Of a DNA stretch of 64,000 nt, positions 17,886-26,383 are shown one piece after another. The translations under genes and the position numbers were made by a program. Below the pieces are notes generated by a model. It worked only from the letters and a program-made list of their open reading frames with translations. It was not told the DNA's origin and ran no database searches. Every line of letters starts with the position of its first letter. Position 1 is the first letter of the stretch. Source of the DNA: CAZGSV01 sp964528605 (GTDB taxonomy: Bacteria; Armatimonadota; Zipacnadia; CAZGSV01); assembly GCA_964528605.1 (NCBI GenBank), contig CAZGSV010000008.1, positions 3,079-67,078 of the forward strand. The letters run 5' to 3'.

Positions 17886-17901
17886 CCTCCGCTTCCGGAG
17901 G
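17886..17901 (-). promoter_or_regulatory. Hairpin enclosing the tig ribosome-binding site
   Basis: CCTCCG (17886-17891) pairs with CGGAGG (17896-17901) around a four-base loop. On the - strand one arm contains the GGAGG used by tig. This could sequester the ribosome site at low temperature, but a six-pair stem can also arise by chance in GC-rich DNA. Confidence 0.4.
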
Positions 17902-18030
17902 CATACCGCCTCCGTCGTATGTGTCCCCGTCTCCTGCGGCTGCGGGGCTACTTGGTTGCCTCAGTGGCCTGCCGCCCGCAAGGGGCCATCCCCGCGTCCA
18001 ACGGCTCACTCCCCTGGGGATACCTAGAAA

Positions 18031-18170
18031 ATGGAGCCCCAAACCGAAAACTGCACAACATAGAGGGGCCCCTATTCGGGTGTTGAAAGCCTACCGAAAC
18101 TGGCGATGTCCGTCAATCCGGGCCGACGACGCAGATTCCGGTCGGGCTCCCTGGCGCGCCCGGCCAGAGG
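18031..18170. repeat. Dispersed intergenic repeat, family A, copy 1
   Basis: About 140 bases starting GGAGCCCCAAACCGAAAA, with ACAACATAGAGGGGCCC and the block CGATGTCCGTCAATCCGGG at 18104-18122. Near-identical order of blocks occurs at 21028-21168 and 56622-56750, with shorter relatives near 30843 and 63709. No protein frame is shared by the copies, so it looks like a non-coding mobile or MITE-like element. Confidence 0.85.
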
Positions 18171-18262
18171 GAAGCACTCCGGGGCTGACTTCTCGCTCGA
18201 TCAGCGAATAGCCTCACGTCGCTGTTTGTGGGACAGCGAGAGGTCCCAGGGCGAAGAAGCGC

Positions 18263-19147
18263 TCAGGGCCTCGTTTGTGGAGTCGCGACGCTCTCCGCAT
18301 TGGCCGTGCGTACCAGCGCGTCAGGATTGCAGTCGAGGAGGGCGAAGGGCTGCTCGGCCAAGGTCAGCTCGTTGCCGAAGAAACGGACCCGCGCGGTGTC
18401 CTTGCCGACGACCTCCGCGAAAGTCCGGGTGCCCTCAGACGCCATGCAGCCTTGCACTAGAACATCCCGTGCGTTGACCAGTCGCACGACGGCGTCGTTC
18501 TCCGTGGAGGGCCGACCGCGGAATCCGTTTAGGCGCAGCGTCTTGACGTCCTCGCACATCAGCGCGATGCCCCGACGGCCCGGTGCGGAAGGCTGGGGTA
18601 TGCCCGATTCCGTCACCCAATGGATGGTGTAGTAGTCCAACTCGGCGAGACGAAAGAAGCCGTCGTCGTATCCCAGTTGCACGTCGGAAAGCGTGAGCCC
18701 GGCCACGTGCCGGCAATAAAGGCCGTAAGCCGGCAGCGCGTGGAACATCTCCGGGTCCGGATACTCGGCTTCCATCTCGGGTACGGCGTCGTTCGGTGAG
18801 CCATAGGGCACGCCCCCCGCGTAGTGCAGTTGGATGTTCGCGAGGATCACGTTCTCCACGTCGTGACCGGGAATGCCCGTGATTGTCGAAGCGATGGTTC
18901 CGCCGGTGGCCGTGACGTTGCTGATGATGACGTTCTTCAACGAACCGGGTACCGGCTTATCCATGTCGCGTCCGCGGTTGCCAAGGCGGATGAAGATCGG
19001 CGCGCGGGCGTTCCGCATGGTGATGTTCGACTGGACGAGCATAGCGCGTGCGTCGTCCGGCGATCTGAAGCCGATCTCGAAGGGCCGCTTGCGCGCGCCG
19101 GTGGGATCGACGGCGCCGGCTTGCCATCCCGGGGCCCGCGGGCGCAC
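18263..19147 (-). pseudogene. GH28-like right-handed beta-helix glycosidase, C-terminal fragment
   Basis: The 294-codon frame encodes beta-helix rungs typical of the C-terminal half of polygalacturonase-like GH28 proteins: 'QSNITMRNARAPIFIRLGNRGRD', 'NVIISNVTATG', 'DVENVILANIQLHYAGG', 'GLTLSDVQLGYDDG'. The catalytic region with Asp residues, and any signal peptide, are missing. The 5' side runs directly into repeat C and a tRNA gene, so the gene was cut by a rearrangement. The stretch before 'GFRSPDDARAM' is probably not native. Intact relatives are about 450 residues. It is probably non-functional. Confidence 0.7.
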
Positions 19148-19206
19148 TCAGGCGCATGCAGCCAGCGTTATGCTTTCGGACCAAATGGGTCGGGGCCCGA
19201 TCGGGC

Positions 19207-19318
19207 CTGCACCTAGAGACATGGCCCCCCACCCCAACAGCCGGGTGCTGTGCAGGATGAAGGAACTCGACAGCAGGGGACCGAAGCGGACACCAAAGGA
19301 GAGACTCGGACAGAAATG
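19207..19318. repeat. Dispersed repeat, family C, copy 1, abutting a tRNA 3' end
   Basis: Blocks GCACCTAGAG, CCCCAACAG, GGTGCTG, AGGATGAAGGA, GACACCAAAGGA and TCGGACAGAAATGG occur in the same order at 56165-56284. In both places the last block touches the 3' end of a tRNA sequence read on the - strand (tRNA-Gly here, a tRNA-His relic there). Confidence 0.8.
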
Positions 19319-19319
19319 G

Positions 19320-19392
19320 AGCGGGAGACGGGATTCGAACCCGCGACATCCACCTTGGCAAGGTGGCACTCTACCAACTGAGCTACTCCCGC
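19320..19392 (-). tRNA. tRNA-Gly (anticodon GCC)
   Basis: 73 bases. The seven-pair acceptor GCGGGAG/CTCCCGC, D-arm GCTCAGTTGGTAGAGT, anticodon arm CCACC-TTGCCAA-GGTGG and T-arm with TTCGAAT are all present. CCA is not encoded. Repeat C follows directly at its 3' end. Confidence 0.95.
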
Positions 19393-19532
19393 TCTGCCCT
19401 CACACAATACCCCAAGCGGCTTGCGCGCTCCCTCGTTGGCCCAAATACACCAGAAAGCCCCCGCCGCTCGGCCAACTATCCGGCGCGGACATCCCCCGCC
19501 CCGGTCGCGGCACCGCCAAAGCCCGCACTAAG

Positions 19533-19614
19533 TGGGCGAGGAGGGACTCGAACCCTCACGGGTCGCCCCACAGGATCCTAAGTCCTGCGTGTCTGCCAAT
19601 TCCACCACTCGCCC
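19533..19614 (-). tRNA. tRNA-Leu (anticodon TAG)
   Basis: 82 bases, class II with a long variable arm (GGGGCGACCCGT region). Acceptor GGGCGAG pairs with CTCGCCC; the anticodon arm is CAGGA-CTTAGGA-TCCTG; the T-loop is TTCGAGT. It lies 140 bases upstream of tRNA-Gly(GCC) on the same strand. Confidence 0.94.
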
Positions 19615-19805
19615 CCGGCTTCAGCGCCGCGACTATGGGTCGCCCCCCAGCGACCTCCAAGTCGCGCCCTGGGAACAGCCGCCCCAACGCCGCGCGCAGG
19701 CGGTCGGCTCGCGAGTCCTAGTTAGGAGCGGCCACGGTTATCCCACGCGCAGCCGCCACAGCCGGAACGAGCGTGGTGCCGGGATGGCCGCGCTAGCTGC
19801 TCACC

Positions 19806-20131
19806 TCAATAGCGCTGCCGCCGCCCACCTCCGCCACCACCGCGGTTTCCCCCCCCATATCCGCCGCGACCGCCACCGCCGCCGCCGCCGTAACTGGGCC
19901 GCTCCTGTTTGGGGCGTGCCTCGTCCACCCTGAGTGTGCGGCCCTTGNNNNNNNNNNGTTGACCGCCGCGATCGCCGCAGCGGCCTTATCGTCCGGCAAG
20001 TCCACAAACCCGAAACCCTTGTCTGCGAGCAACCGCACCTCTCCCACTGGCCCCCACTCCGCGAACAACTGCCTGACTTCCTCCTCGGTCGCGTCACGGG
20101 AGAGGTTTCCTAGGAACAGACTCTTGGCCAT
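19806..20131 (-). CDS. RRM-domain RNA-binding protein with Gly-rich tail (contains assembly gap)
   Basis: The N-terminal part is an RNA recognition motif: RNP2 'LFLGNL' and RNP1 'KGFGFVDL', with 'ATEEEVRQLFAEWGPV'. After the ten Ns the frame that makes sense reads 'KGRTLRVDEARPKQERPSYG' followed by a Gly/Arg-rich tail ending 'GGGGGRQRY' and a stop at 19806-19808. That frame is out of register with the start by one base, so the true gap is probably 11 bases, not 10. These small proteins bind RNA, often under cold conditions. The start is ATG 20131 behind GAGGAGGCC. Confidence 0.85.
19948..19957. other. Ten-N assembly gap inside the RRM gene
   Basis: A run of ten unknown bases. Sequence on both sides belongs to one RRM gene, so the join is correct in order and orientation but the length is likely 11 bases. 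Confidence 0.95.
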
Positions 20132-20381
20132 TCATTTGGCCTCCTCTCGACCCGCCCCAGAGCCGATCCCTCAACAGGGTTCGCCACCCCGTCCCGCACG
20201 CACGCTCGCGCGCGCTGATCGGATGCCTTGGGAGCCACCCATCCTCAACCGCCCGCGCTGGCGGCAACAAGACCCGTGACGTCCTCCGGGCTGAAGGGAA
20301 ACGCTGGTGCGTCGTCTGCTATTAGCATACCGCATCGCGCCCAGAACATAAAGCCCCTTTCTCCGGGAGGCGGGGATGTGG

Positions 20382-20389
20382 TATACAAT
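20382..20389 (+). promoter_or_regulatory. Possible -10 element of tRNA-Lys
   Basis: TATACAAT lies 8 bases before the mature tRNA 5' end in otherwise GC-rich DNA. A clear -35 box is not visible at the expected distance. Confidence 0.5.
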
Positions 20390-20397
20390 TGCTGGTC

Positions 20398-20473
20398 GGG
20401 TCGTTAGCTCAGCCGGCAGAGCAGGGGACTCTTAATCCCAAGGTCGAAGGTTCGAGTCCTTCACGACCCACCA
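20398..20473 (+). tRNA. tRNA-Lys (anticodon CTT), CCA encoded
   Basis: 76 bases including a genomic CCA. Acceptor GGGTCGT/ACGACCC, D-arm GCTCAGCCGGCAGAGC, anticodon loop ACTCTTAA, T-loop TTCGAGT. It is the only + strand tRNA and the only one here with CCA encoded. Confidence 0.95.
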
Positions 20474-20595
20474 GCCGTGTTGCCTCTTGTCCCTCGGTAT
20501 TCAGGCTCCTCATCTGGGGCGGCGCCCGCTGGGCGAGGCGGGCAGTGGCCCGTGGCGCCGCGCCGGCGCCGGCTTCTCTGTTGGGAAGCCTGGGT

Positions 20596-20925
20596 TGCGC
20601 CCGACGCCAGAATGCCCTCCACCACGTCGCTCGAGAGCGCGCCGCCGTTAGTGAACAGGATCGGCTTCATGCCGGCCTGCGCCGCATGGTCCACGATGGG
20701 AAAGACGGAAGGATGCAGCAGCGGCTCGCCCAGGACGTGGAAGTAGATGGGCCCGCGGAATCCGAGTGCGCCCAGTTGGTCAATCACGCTCAAGGCGAGT
20801 TCGCCAGGCATGTTCTGCTTGGCGCGGTGCGAGATCCCGGATGGACAGAAGACGCACTCGAAGTTGCAGCGGTTGGTGATCTCGAGGAAGAACATCCGCC
20901 AGTCCCAGAAGGTGTCGGTCATCAT
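20596..20925 (-). pseudogene. Radical SAM protein, N-terminal fragment
   Basis: The first 110 codons are a convincing radical SAM start: 'FFLEITNRCNFECVFCPSG' with the CX3CX2C iron-sulfur ligands (C20, C24, C27), followed by 'GELALSVIDQLGALGFRGPIYFHVLGEPLLHP' and 'ILFTNGGALSSD'. Homology stops at 'EGILASGATQ', after which the frame enters low-complexity Arg-rich sequence and the tRNA-Lys gene. Intact relatives have about 300 residues or more, so two thirds are missing. A good ribosome site (AAGGAGG) precedes ATG 20925. The lost 3' part sits exactly where the tRNA is. Confidence 0.75.
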
Positions 20926-21027
20926 AGCGGAGCCTCCTTGCGCTGGACGGGCACCCCGACGCCGGCACCCCCGCTATCCGAACTGATTCTGCGGGCCGCC
21001 CGATTGTTACGCGGGCGAGAGATCGGT

Positions 21028-21168
21028 GGCGCCCCAAATCAGAAAACTGCACAAGGAGAAGGGGCCCGCGTCCGGCTGCACAGAGGCTACTGAGCATGCC
21101 CAGGTCCGTCAATCCGGGCCGACCACCCGACTTCCTGTCAGCCTCCCTAACCCGCGCGGCCAGAGCAC
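21028..21168. repeat. Dispersed repeat, family A, copy 2
   Basis: Shares GCCCCAAA, GAAAACTGCACAA, GGGGCCC, GCTACTGA and GGTCCGTCAATCCGGGCCGA with copies at 18031 and 56622, in the same order and spacing but with more changes. Confidence 0.75.
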
Positions 21169-21242
21169 AGCGCTACTGAAGCCCTAGGCGTGCGTCACGC
21201 GACGCTGCGCCCTGCCCCACCCTGGTCTGGTCGCCTGACCTC

Positions 21243-21317
21243 GCCCTACTGTCTGCTTGCCAGACCGCCCATTCGCCAACATACTCCCTGGAGCGGTTTC
21301 CGAGGGCAAGGCCAGCT
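21243..21317 (+). repeat. Dispersed repeat, family B, copy 1
   Basis: Blocks GCCCTACTGTCTGC, AACATACTCCCTGGA and GGGCAAGG follow the order seen at 34727, 46894 and 60438 (+) and, inverted, at 38650 and 55802. Confidence 0.7.
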
Positions 21318-21352
21318 AGGCGTTCTGCTGTGCTCTCTGCGCGATAGCGCGG

Positions 21353-21614
21353 TTAGTACTCCTTGCCGAGCTGCTGCAATCGGTTCTCGATCGCCTGGCG
21401 GTCGAGGCCGAATTTCCTCACGAAACCGGCCAGTGTGAGGTCGCGTTTCATTGAGTTGCAGTTCGCGCAAACCCAGACCATGTTTCCTGCAACCGACCTG
21501 CCGCCTTTGGAGAGCGGATGTATATGGTCTGCGTGGGGGGTGATCGCCCAGGGGACCGCCGCAGTACGGACACCAAGGTTGTTTGGCCAGTTCACGACGG
21601 ACTGATGCCGCCAC
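21353..21614 (-). pseudogene. Small HNH endonuclease-family gene, frameshifted
   Basis: Two frames together give one HNH protein of about 86 residues. The upstream frame has 'VRRELAKQPWCPYCGGPLG' with the first Cys pair. The downstream frame has 'HADHIHPLSKGG', 'NMVWVCANCNSMK' (second Cys pair) and 'FVRKFGLDRQAIENRLQQLGKEY'. They are joined if one base is removed from the six-G run at 21535-21540. HNH proteins of this size bind zinc and often nick DNA. Start GTG 21614 is a guess. Whether the frameshift is real or a sequencing error is unclear. Confidence 0.7.
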
Positions 21615-21690
21615 TCCACGGCTCGTGCGCGCATTCGCGGCAGCCGCCGCGGCCCTACATGCGGGCGGCGAGGGACGAGGAGGGCGTAGG

Positions 21691-22045
21691 GTGCGGGTAG
21701 CGCACCTGACGTATTCGTTCATGCCGGTGGGGGGCGGCGGACCGGTACTTGCTGCAACTGTTCGAGGTGCTGCGCGAGGCGGGGCATGAGCAGGTGGTCT
21801 ATCAGAGGTGGACGGAGGAGGCGGAGGTGTTCGTGCGGCCGCTGCCGAAGGTGCCGGGATGGCTGAGGCGGGGGGAGTTCTGGCTGGTGCCGGTTCTGGC
21901 GGGGATGAGGCGGGGGGAACTGCGGGGGTACGAGCGAGTGATAGTGCACTACGCGCCGTATCTGATGGCGTGTCCGCATCCGCGGGCGATTGTGATTTCG
22001 CACGAGGTCTTTTGGGATGACCGGCCGGGGGCGCTGCGGAGCCGA
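21691..22045 (+). pseudogene. Glycosyltransferase family 4-type, N-terminal fragment with frameshift
   Basis: GTG 21691 opens 'RVAHLTYSFMPVGG', the N-terminal strand and Gly-rich loop of a GT-B glycosyltransferase. One base less in the six-G run at 21729-21734 joins it to 'AADRYLLQLFEVLREAGHEQVVYQ' and 'RYERVIVHYAPYLMACPHPRAIVISHEVFWDD'-like sequence. The sugar-nucleotide-binding C-terminal half is missing: the frame ends at the 3' end of the convergent SDR gene. It is therefore broken twice. Confidence 0.65.
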
Positions 22046-22051
22046 CCGCGG

Positions 22052-23506
22052 CTAGGGCCGTGCGGCCTCGCGGGCGATGGCCCTGACCATGCCGGCGAAG
22101 ACGTGCCCGTGGATGGGGTAGAGGCCGTACCAGTAGACGAGGCCGGACAGGCCCCAGGGGTCGAAGATGGCCGTCTGCCTGATGGTGGCGCCGAGCGCCG
22201 TCGGCTCGACCTCGAACTGCAGCCATCCGCGCCCGGGCATCTTCATGTCCGCGACCAGACGCAGCAAGCGGTCCGGCTCGAAGGCCTCGACGCGCCAGCA
22301 GTCCACCACGTCGCCAACCTGGAGTTCCTCAGGGTCACGGCGGCCACGCCACATGCCCACCCCACCCAGGACCTTGTCTATGATGCCGCGGGCATTCCAC
22401 AGCCAGTTGGCGTGGTACCAGCGCCGGTGGCCGCCGATGCGGCGAATGGGGGCGAAGGCCCTCTCTGGCGGTAGAGAGACCTCGACCGCGCGCGAATCAA
22501 CCAGCCTAGCGCCGAACTTCACTCCGCCCCAGCCCGCCTTCTTCTCCGCGGCAGCCATGAGGTCGCCCCAGCGCGCCTCCGCGAACGTCCGGTCCTCGGT
22601 CTCCAACTCGTGACGGATGGCCTCGGGCATTCCCTTCGGCTCGACGCCGAAGGCCTCGCGCGCGCCGCTCTCCCAAACGACGGTCTCGTTGCGCAGGCCC
22701 TCGATCAGCTTCCTGCCCACACGAGCTTGGGCGGGAGTGAGGAGGGCGAGCCACAAACTGGTGAGGCGGAGGGTGAGTACGGGAATGGGGACCATCAGTC
22801 GCTTGAGGCGGCGCTGCCTGGCGTACTCCTTCATCAGGTCCAGATAGGAGACCGGACATGCCCCGCCAATCTCGAATATCTCGTTGTGCTTGGTTTGGCG
22901 GTCGAGCGCGCCCAGCAGGAAGTAGATCACGTCGTGTATGCCGATGGGCTGGGAGAGCGTTCGGACCCACCTGGGCGCGGGGATGAGGGGCAGCTTCTCG
23001 ATCAGCGCGCGGATGAACTCGAAGGAGACGCTGTTGGCGCCGATGATGATGGAGGCCCTGAACTCGATTGTCTGCACGCCCGATTCACGCAGGATGGAGC
23101 CGACCTCCTGACGGCTCGTTAGGTGCCTGGAGAGATGGGAGCCGTGGGCCAGAGCCCCGAGGTAGATGATGCGCTGCACGCCGGTCTCGCGCGCGGCCCG
23201 AGCGAAGTTCTCCGCGGCGCGGCGGTCCTCCTCCTCGAACGGGCCAGCGGAGGCCATCGAGTGCACCAGGTAGTAGGCCGTGTGGACTCCTTGCATGGCG
23301 TTGCCCAACGATTCGATGTCCAGCACGTCGCCCTGCACGACCTCGGTCGAGTCACGCAGCAGGGGGCGCAGGCGCTCCGGGCGCCGGGCGAGGCAGCGCA
23401 GGCGATGCCCGAACATCTCCAGCGCCTTGGCCAGACGACCGCCGACTGCGCCGGTGGCGCCAGTGACCAGTATCAGGCGTTCGTCAGCCGCGCGGTTGTC
23501 TGCCAA
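22052..23506 (-). CDS. SDR-family NAD(P)-binding protein with C-terminal DUF2867-type domain
   Basis: This 484-residue protein has an N-terminal atypical short-chain dehydrogenase (NmrA-like) domain with 'ILVTGATGAVGGRLAKAL', 'VQGDVLDIESLGNAMQGVHTAYYLVHSM' and 'RIIYLGALAHG'. From about residue 330 a second, helix-grip-like domain follows ('RIGGHRRWYHANWLWNARGIIDKVLGGVGMWRGRRDP', 'FDPWGLSGLVYWYGLYPIHGHVF'), matching the DUF2867 pairing seen in other bacteria. The exact reaction is unknown; a redox or ligand-binding role at NAD(P) is likely. It is monocistronic and convergent with the broken glycosyltransferase. Confidence 0.85.
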   Translation of the reverse strand: MADNRAADERLILVTGATGAVGGRLAKALEMFGHRLRCLARRPERLRPLLRDSTEVVQGDVLDIESLGNAMQGVHTAYYLVHSMASAGPFEEEDRRAAENFARAARETGVQRIIYLGALAHGSHLSRHLTSRQEVGSILRESGVQTIEFRASIIIGANSVSFEFIRALIEKLPLIPAPRWVRTLSQPIGIHDVIYFLLGALDRQTKHNEIFEIGGACPVSYLDLMKEYARQRRLKRLMVPIPVLTLRLTSLWLALLTPAQARVGRKLIEGLRNETVVWESGAREAFGVEPKGMPEAIRHELETEDRTFAEARWGDLMAAAEKKAGWGGVKFGARLVDSRAVEVSLPPERAFAPIRRIGGHRRWYHANWLWNARGIIDKVLGGVGMWRGRRDPEELQVGDVVDCWRVEAFEPDRLLRLVADMKMPGRGWLQFEVEPTALGATIRQTAIFDPWGLSGLVYWYGLYPIHGHVFAGMVRAIAREAARP

Positions 23507-23803
23507 GCCGCTGCCTCCCGCATTCTATGGCGCGCCGGTCCGGGCGTGTGTCATGACGCAGGGCGCCGGAGTGTGGAGTGGGCCGTGGCGGTCGCGGCCC
23601 ACGGCTGGGGCGACAAGGACGGTTACAGCCAGCCAAAGCAAACACTTCGTCACGCGCATGGGAGGGCATTATACCCGCCGCTTCGCAGCCCAGCGACCAG
23701 CCGCCACCGGGAAAGGGGTGCGAGCGCGTCTTGACGCCGCCAGACTCCAGCCCGGCATAATGCTCGAGACATGCGGTTCGGATTCCCTTTGAGGAGTGCC
23801 GAT

Positions 23804-24811
23804 ATGACCGAGAAGCGACGAGGCCTCGAGGTGAGGCCGTACCAACTGATGCACATTATCTTACGGCTCGGCGAGGGGCGTGGGGACGACCTGGGCGACG
23901 CGCGGCTCAACGAGATACTGCGCGCCGTGCGGGCGGATCCCGCAGTGCCGCTGACCTTGCGCTGCAACGTCACGAGCACTTACGAATACCAGAACCCGGG
24001 GACGGCCGAGGACACACCCGAGGGCGCGCTGTTCAACGTGCGGCGCGACCTGAAGATCATGCAGCGCATGGGGATGACGCCCGGCGCGACACATCCAGCT
24101 ACACAGGTGTTCAAGCGGCTGCTGGAGGCAGTGGACACGGCGAAAGACATCCTGTGGTTCGAAGAGGCAACCTCCCGGGCCTGGCGAGGCGAGCCACGCG
24201 AGAACTGCCGTTACGAAGAGGGGCGGGCGCTGGGTCTGGAGGCGGTCATCCCCGGTCGCAGCGAACAGGAAATGGCGCGGGTCAAAGTGGAATCGGTCAA
24301 GGCGATGTACGCGGCCGAGAGATTGGACATCAGACCGCACCACCTAATGTGCATGGCGTGTTTCTACGGCGACCGGGAGGAACTCGCGCCCATTCCGGCG
24401 GACAACCTCTTCGAGGCCATAGACATCATCCACCGCAACCCCGAGATTCCGATCCGGCTGATGTGCGGCCCGTGCATGATCTGCCCCCCCTGTGCGGGCT
24501 ATCTTCCGGCTACCGGAGATTGCATCGCCGGGGTGGCGATGTCGCTGCGCGACGAACTGAAGGACTTGGACGTTCTCCAGCGGCTCGGGCTGGAGTACGG
24601 CGACACCTTGCCCGCGAGCAAAATGTACAGGGGCCTATTCGATTGCATCGCCTCGACGACTGAGATTTGCGGCTATGGGGACGGCGTGGCGCGCAGCCCG
24701 GAGTGGCATGTCTGCCGGGGGCCCGAAGGCAGCGCCGGATACAAGAGGGCGCGCGCGGAAGGGCTGGGCTTCCTGAACCCACCGTCGGAGCCGTGCACGA
24801 CCGGCCTGTAG
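23804..24811 (+). CDS. DUF1284-like protein with two related halves
   Basis: 335 residues from ATG 23804 (GAGGAGT 8 bases before). Both halves open with a similar motif: 'VRPYQLMHIILRLGEGRG' and 'IRPHHLMCMACFYGDREE', each followed by a helix and 'P...LRCNV' or 'PIRLMCGPCMICPPC'. The second half matches the DUF1284 pattern RPHHLLC with a Cys cluster that could bind metal or an iron-sulfur cluster. The first half lacks most of these Cys residues, so it may be a decayed duplicate. The function is unknown; no operon partner is seen. Confidence 0.7.
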   Translation: MTEKRRGLEVRPYQLMHIILRLGEGRGDDLGDARLNEILRAVRADPAVPLTLRCNVTSTYEYQNPGTAEDTPEGALFNVRRDLKIMQRMGMTPGATHPATQVFKRLLEAVDTAKDILWFEEATSRAWRGEPRENCRYEEGRALGLEAVIPGRSEQEMARVKVESVKAMYAAERLDIRPHHLMCMACFYGDREELAPIPADNLFEAIDIIHRNPEIPIRLMCGPCMICPPCAGYLPATGDCIAGVAMSLRDELKDLDVLQRLGLEYGDTLPASKMYRGLFDCIASTTEICGYGDGVARSPEWHVCRGPEGSAGYKRARAEGLGFLNPPSEPCTTGL

Positions 24812-25111
24812 GAGCGCCAGAGGAGAGCCGGTCTGCCTAGCCGCGCGAGGCCGCTAAGCGGGGGCGGGCGGGCGGCGGCCACCCCCTACTAGCGGCCGGG
24901 TCCTGCGATGGCGCCGGAGGCGGCGAATTGCCCATGGGGTTCCGCGGGCGGCGACCGCCCGAGGAGGGGCAGTCTCGCGGGGATCAGGCCGAACACCGAG
25001 AAAGGGCTTTGTTCGAGAAAGCTTGCGCCCCTGACCGTCTGCCGAGTATGATGACACTAGGTGCTGTGGGGGCGTGCCCGGAGCACCGAGATACCAGTAG
25101 GGGGTGTCCCC
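24812..25111. other. Intergenic region
   Basis: 300 bases between a DUF1284-like gene and a secreted-protein gene, both +. I see no gene, repeat copy or clear promoter in it. Confidence 0.5.
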
Positions 25112-26368
25112 ATGCGGTGTCCAAGGTACTTGGCGGGGTGCTTCACGGTGGTGCTCGCCTTCAGCGCATTCGCGCCCCTGTGGGCTGTTGGTAGCCCTCC
25201 AACGCTAAGTGATGCTTCCCTAGCCATCGTTGCTCAAGCGGGGGGCAAACGCCTGGCAGAGCCGTACCCGCTTTCCCCGTCAGGCGCCAGGGTTCCATAT
25301 GGTAGTCGCGTGCGGCTAACCGTGCGTGCTCAGGACGTGGACGGTGACCTGATCGCCGTTGCCGCCTCTAAGCGACTGCCGGCTGGGTACTTGCAGGAGG
25401 GTTTGACCGAGGAAGAACTGGAGCGCGACATCGGCCACTACACGATCCTGTTCGACCATGGTGGCAGTGGTGATGCTGTCGCCGGGGACGGAATCTGGTC
25501 CCGTGAGTTTGTGGTGCCGATCGACCTGTATAAGAGCACTGAGCGGCTGCACTTGCCGGGCACCTACATTCTCCGCCTGTGCGCCGTTGATTCGGCTGGC
25601 AATCAATCCTCCCGGCTCGACATCCCCCTGGAGGTGGTGGCGCCAGAGGCCGGTAGTGGAGCCCCCCCCGTTATTGAAAGGGTCTGGACGGAGCCTGAAG
25701 TGGTGAGCGGGCCGCCGGGAACACCGTATCTGCTGAAGGCCAGGGTGCGGGACGCAGATGGCGACGTGGTGTGGGTGCCGGCTGTGCTGCCGGAGGCGGA
25801 GGGCTCCTTCCAGATGGCGGACGACGGCAGTTTGGGCGACCAGGTTGCCGGGGACGGCGTTTACACCCGGGTCCGGATGATCGGGGACTGGTTTGACGTG
25901 TTTGGCTCCACGGAACGCCGAACCGAGCACATCGTGGTGCGCGCGTTCGACGCGGCGGGCAACGTCTCCGACCCCGTGACGGCCACTGTTGAAGCGCGCT
26001 ACGACGAGGGCGATCCTGTGCTTACCGCGCCTCTGGGCGCCGGGCCCAGGGTCTGCGATGTTTGGTGCAGCGCGCACACGATAACCCCCTTGGGTGTGTG
26101 GCGGGTGACCGCGCAGGCGGATACCCCCGATGTGTACGTGGTCATCTACGACATAATAAGCGGCTACTACGATCTGATGCTCGACGACGGCTGCGAGTGG
26201 GACGCTCAACGGGGGGATGGCATTTACTCTTGGGGCGACCACTTCCGCCACGAGCCTCCCAGGCTCCGGCCGTACGTCATCTATGCGGTGCCTAAGTCGG
26301 GCCCCCCGGTGACTGGCGCCAAAGTGACAGTCACCCTTGTGGTCGTTAAGCCGTCTGGGACTGAGTGA
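25112..26368 (+). CDS. Secreted protein with repeated 'choice-of-anchor X'-like Ig-fold domains
   Basis: This 418-residue protein has a signal peptide ('LAGCFTVVLAFSAFAPLWAVG'). Three Ig-like domains follow, each ending with a calcium-type loop: 'DHGGSGDAVAGDGIWSREF', 'DDGSLGDQVAGDGVYTR' and 'DDGCEWDAQRGDGIYSW'. The pattern D-x-G-x-x-GD-x-x-AGDGxY is known from the choice-of-anchor X family found in extracellular bacterial proteins. No anchor or sorting motif is visible. It is the first gene of a four-gene run of exported proteins. Confidence 0.8.
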   Translation: MRCPRYLAGCFTVVLAFSAFAPLWAVGSPPTLSDASLAIVAQAGGKRLAEPYPLSPSGARVPYGSRVRLTVRAQDVDGDLIAVAASKRLPAGYLQEGLTEEELERDIGHYTILFDHGGSGDAVAGDGIWSREFVVPIDLYKSTERLHLPGTYILRLCAVDSAGNQSSRLDIPLEVVAPEAGSGAPPVIERVWTEPEVVSGPPGTPYLLKARVRDADGDVVWVPAVLPEAEGSFQMADDGSLGDQVAGDGVYTRVRMIGDWFDVFGSTERRTEHIVVRAFDAAGNVSDPVTATVEARYDEGDPVLTAPLGAGPRVCDVWCSAHTITPLGVWRVTAQADTPDVYVVIYDIISGYYDLMLDDGCEWDAQRGDGIYSWGDHFRHEPPRLRPYVIYAVPKSGPPVTGAKVTVTLVVVKPSGTE

Positions 26369-26383
26369 GCGGAGGGGAAACCC

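Larger units (their letters stand above)
17878..18262. other. Intergenic region with dispersed repeat A
   Basis: This lies between the tig start and the end of the GH28 fragment, both on the - strand. Beyond the tig leader and the family A repeat at 18031-18170 I see no reading frame with protein-like content. The tig promoter should be here but no clear -35/-10 pair stands out. Confidence 0.5.
20926..21352. other. Intergenic region with repeats A and B
   Basis: No gene is seen. It carries family A copy 2 (21028-21168) and family B copy 1 (21243-21317), 74 bases apart. Confidence 0.7.

Noticed and set aside
20389..21093. Frame starting 'LAQPAEQGTLNPKVEGSSPSRPT'
   Set aside because: False translation across tRNA-Lys followed by low-complexity sequence.
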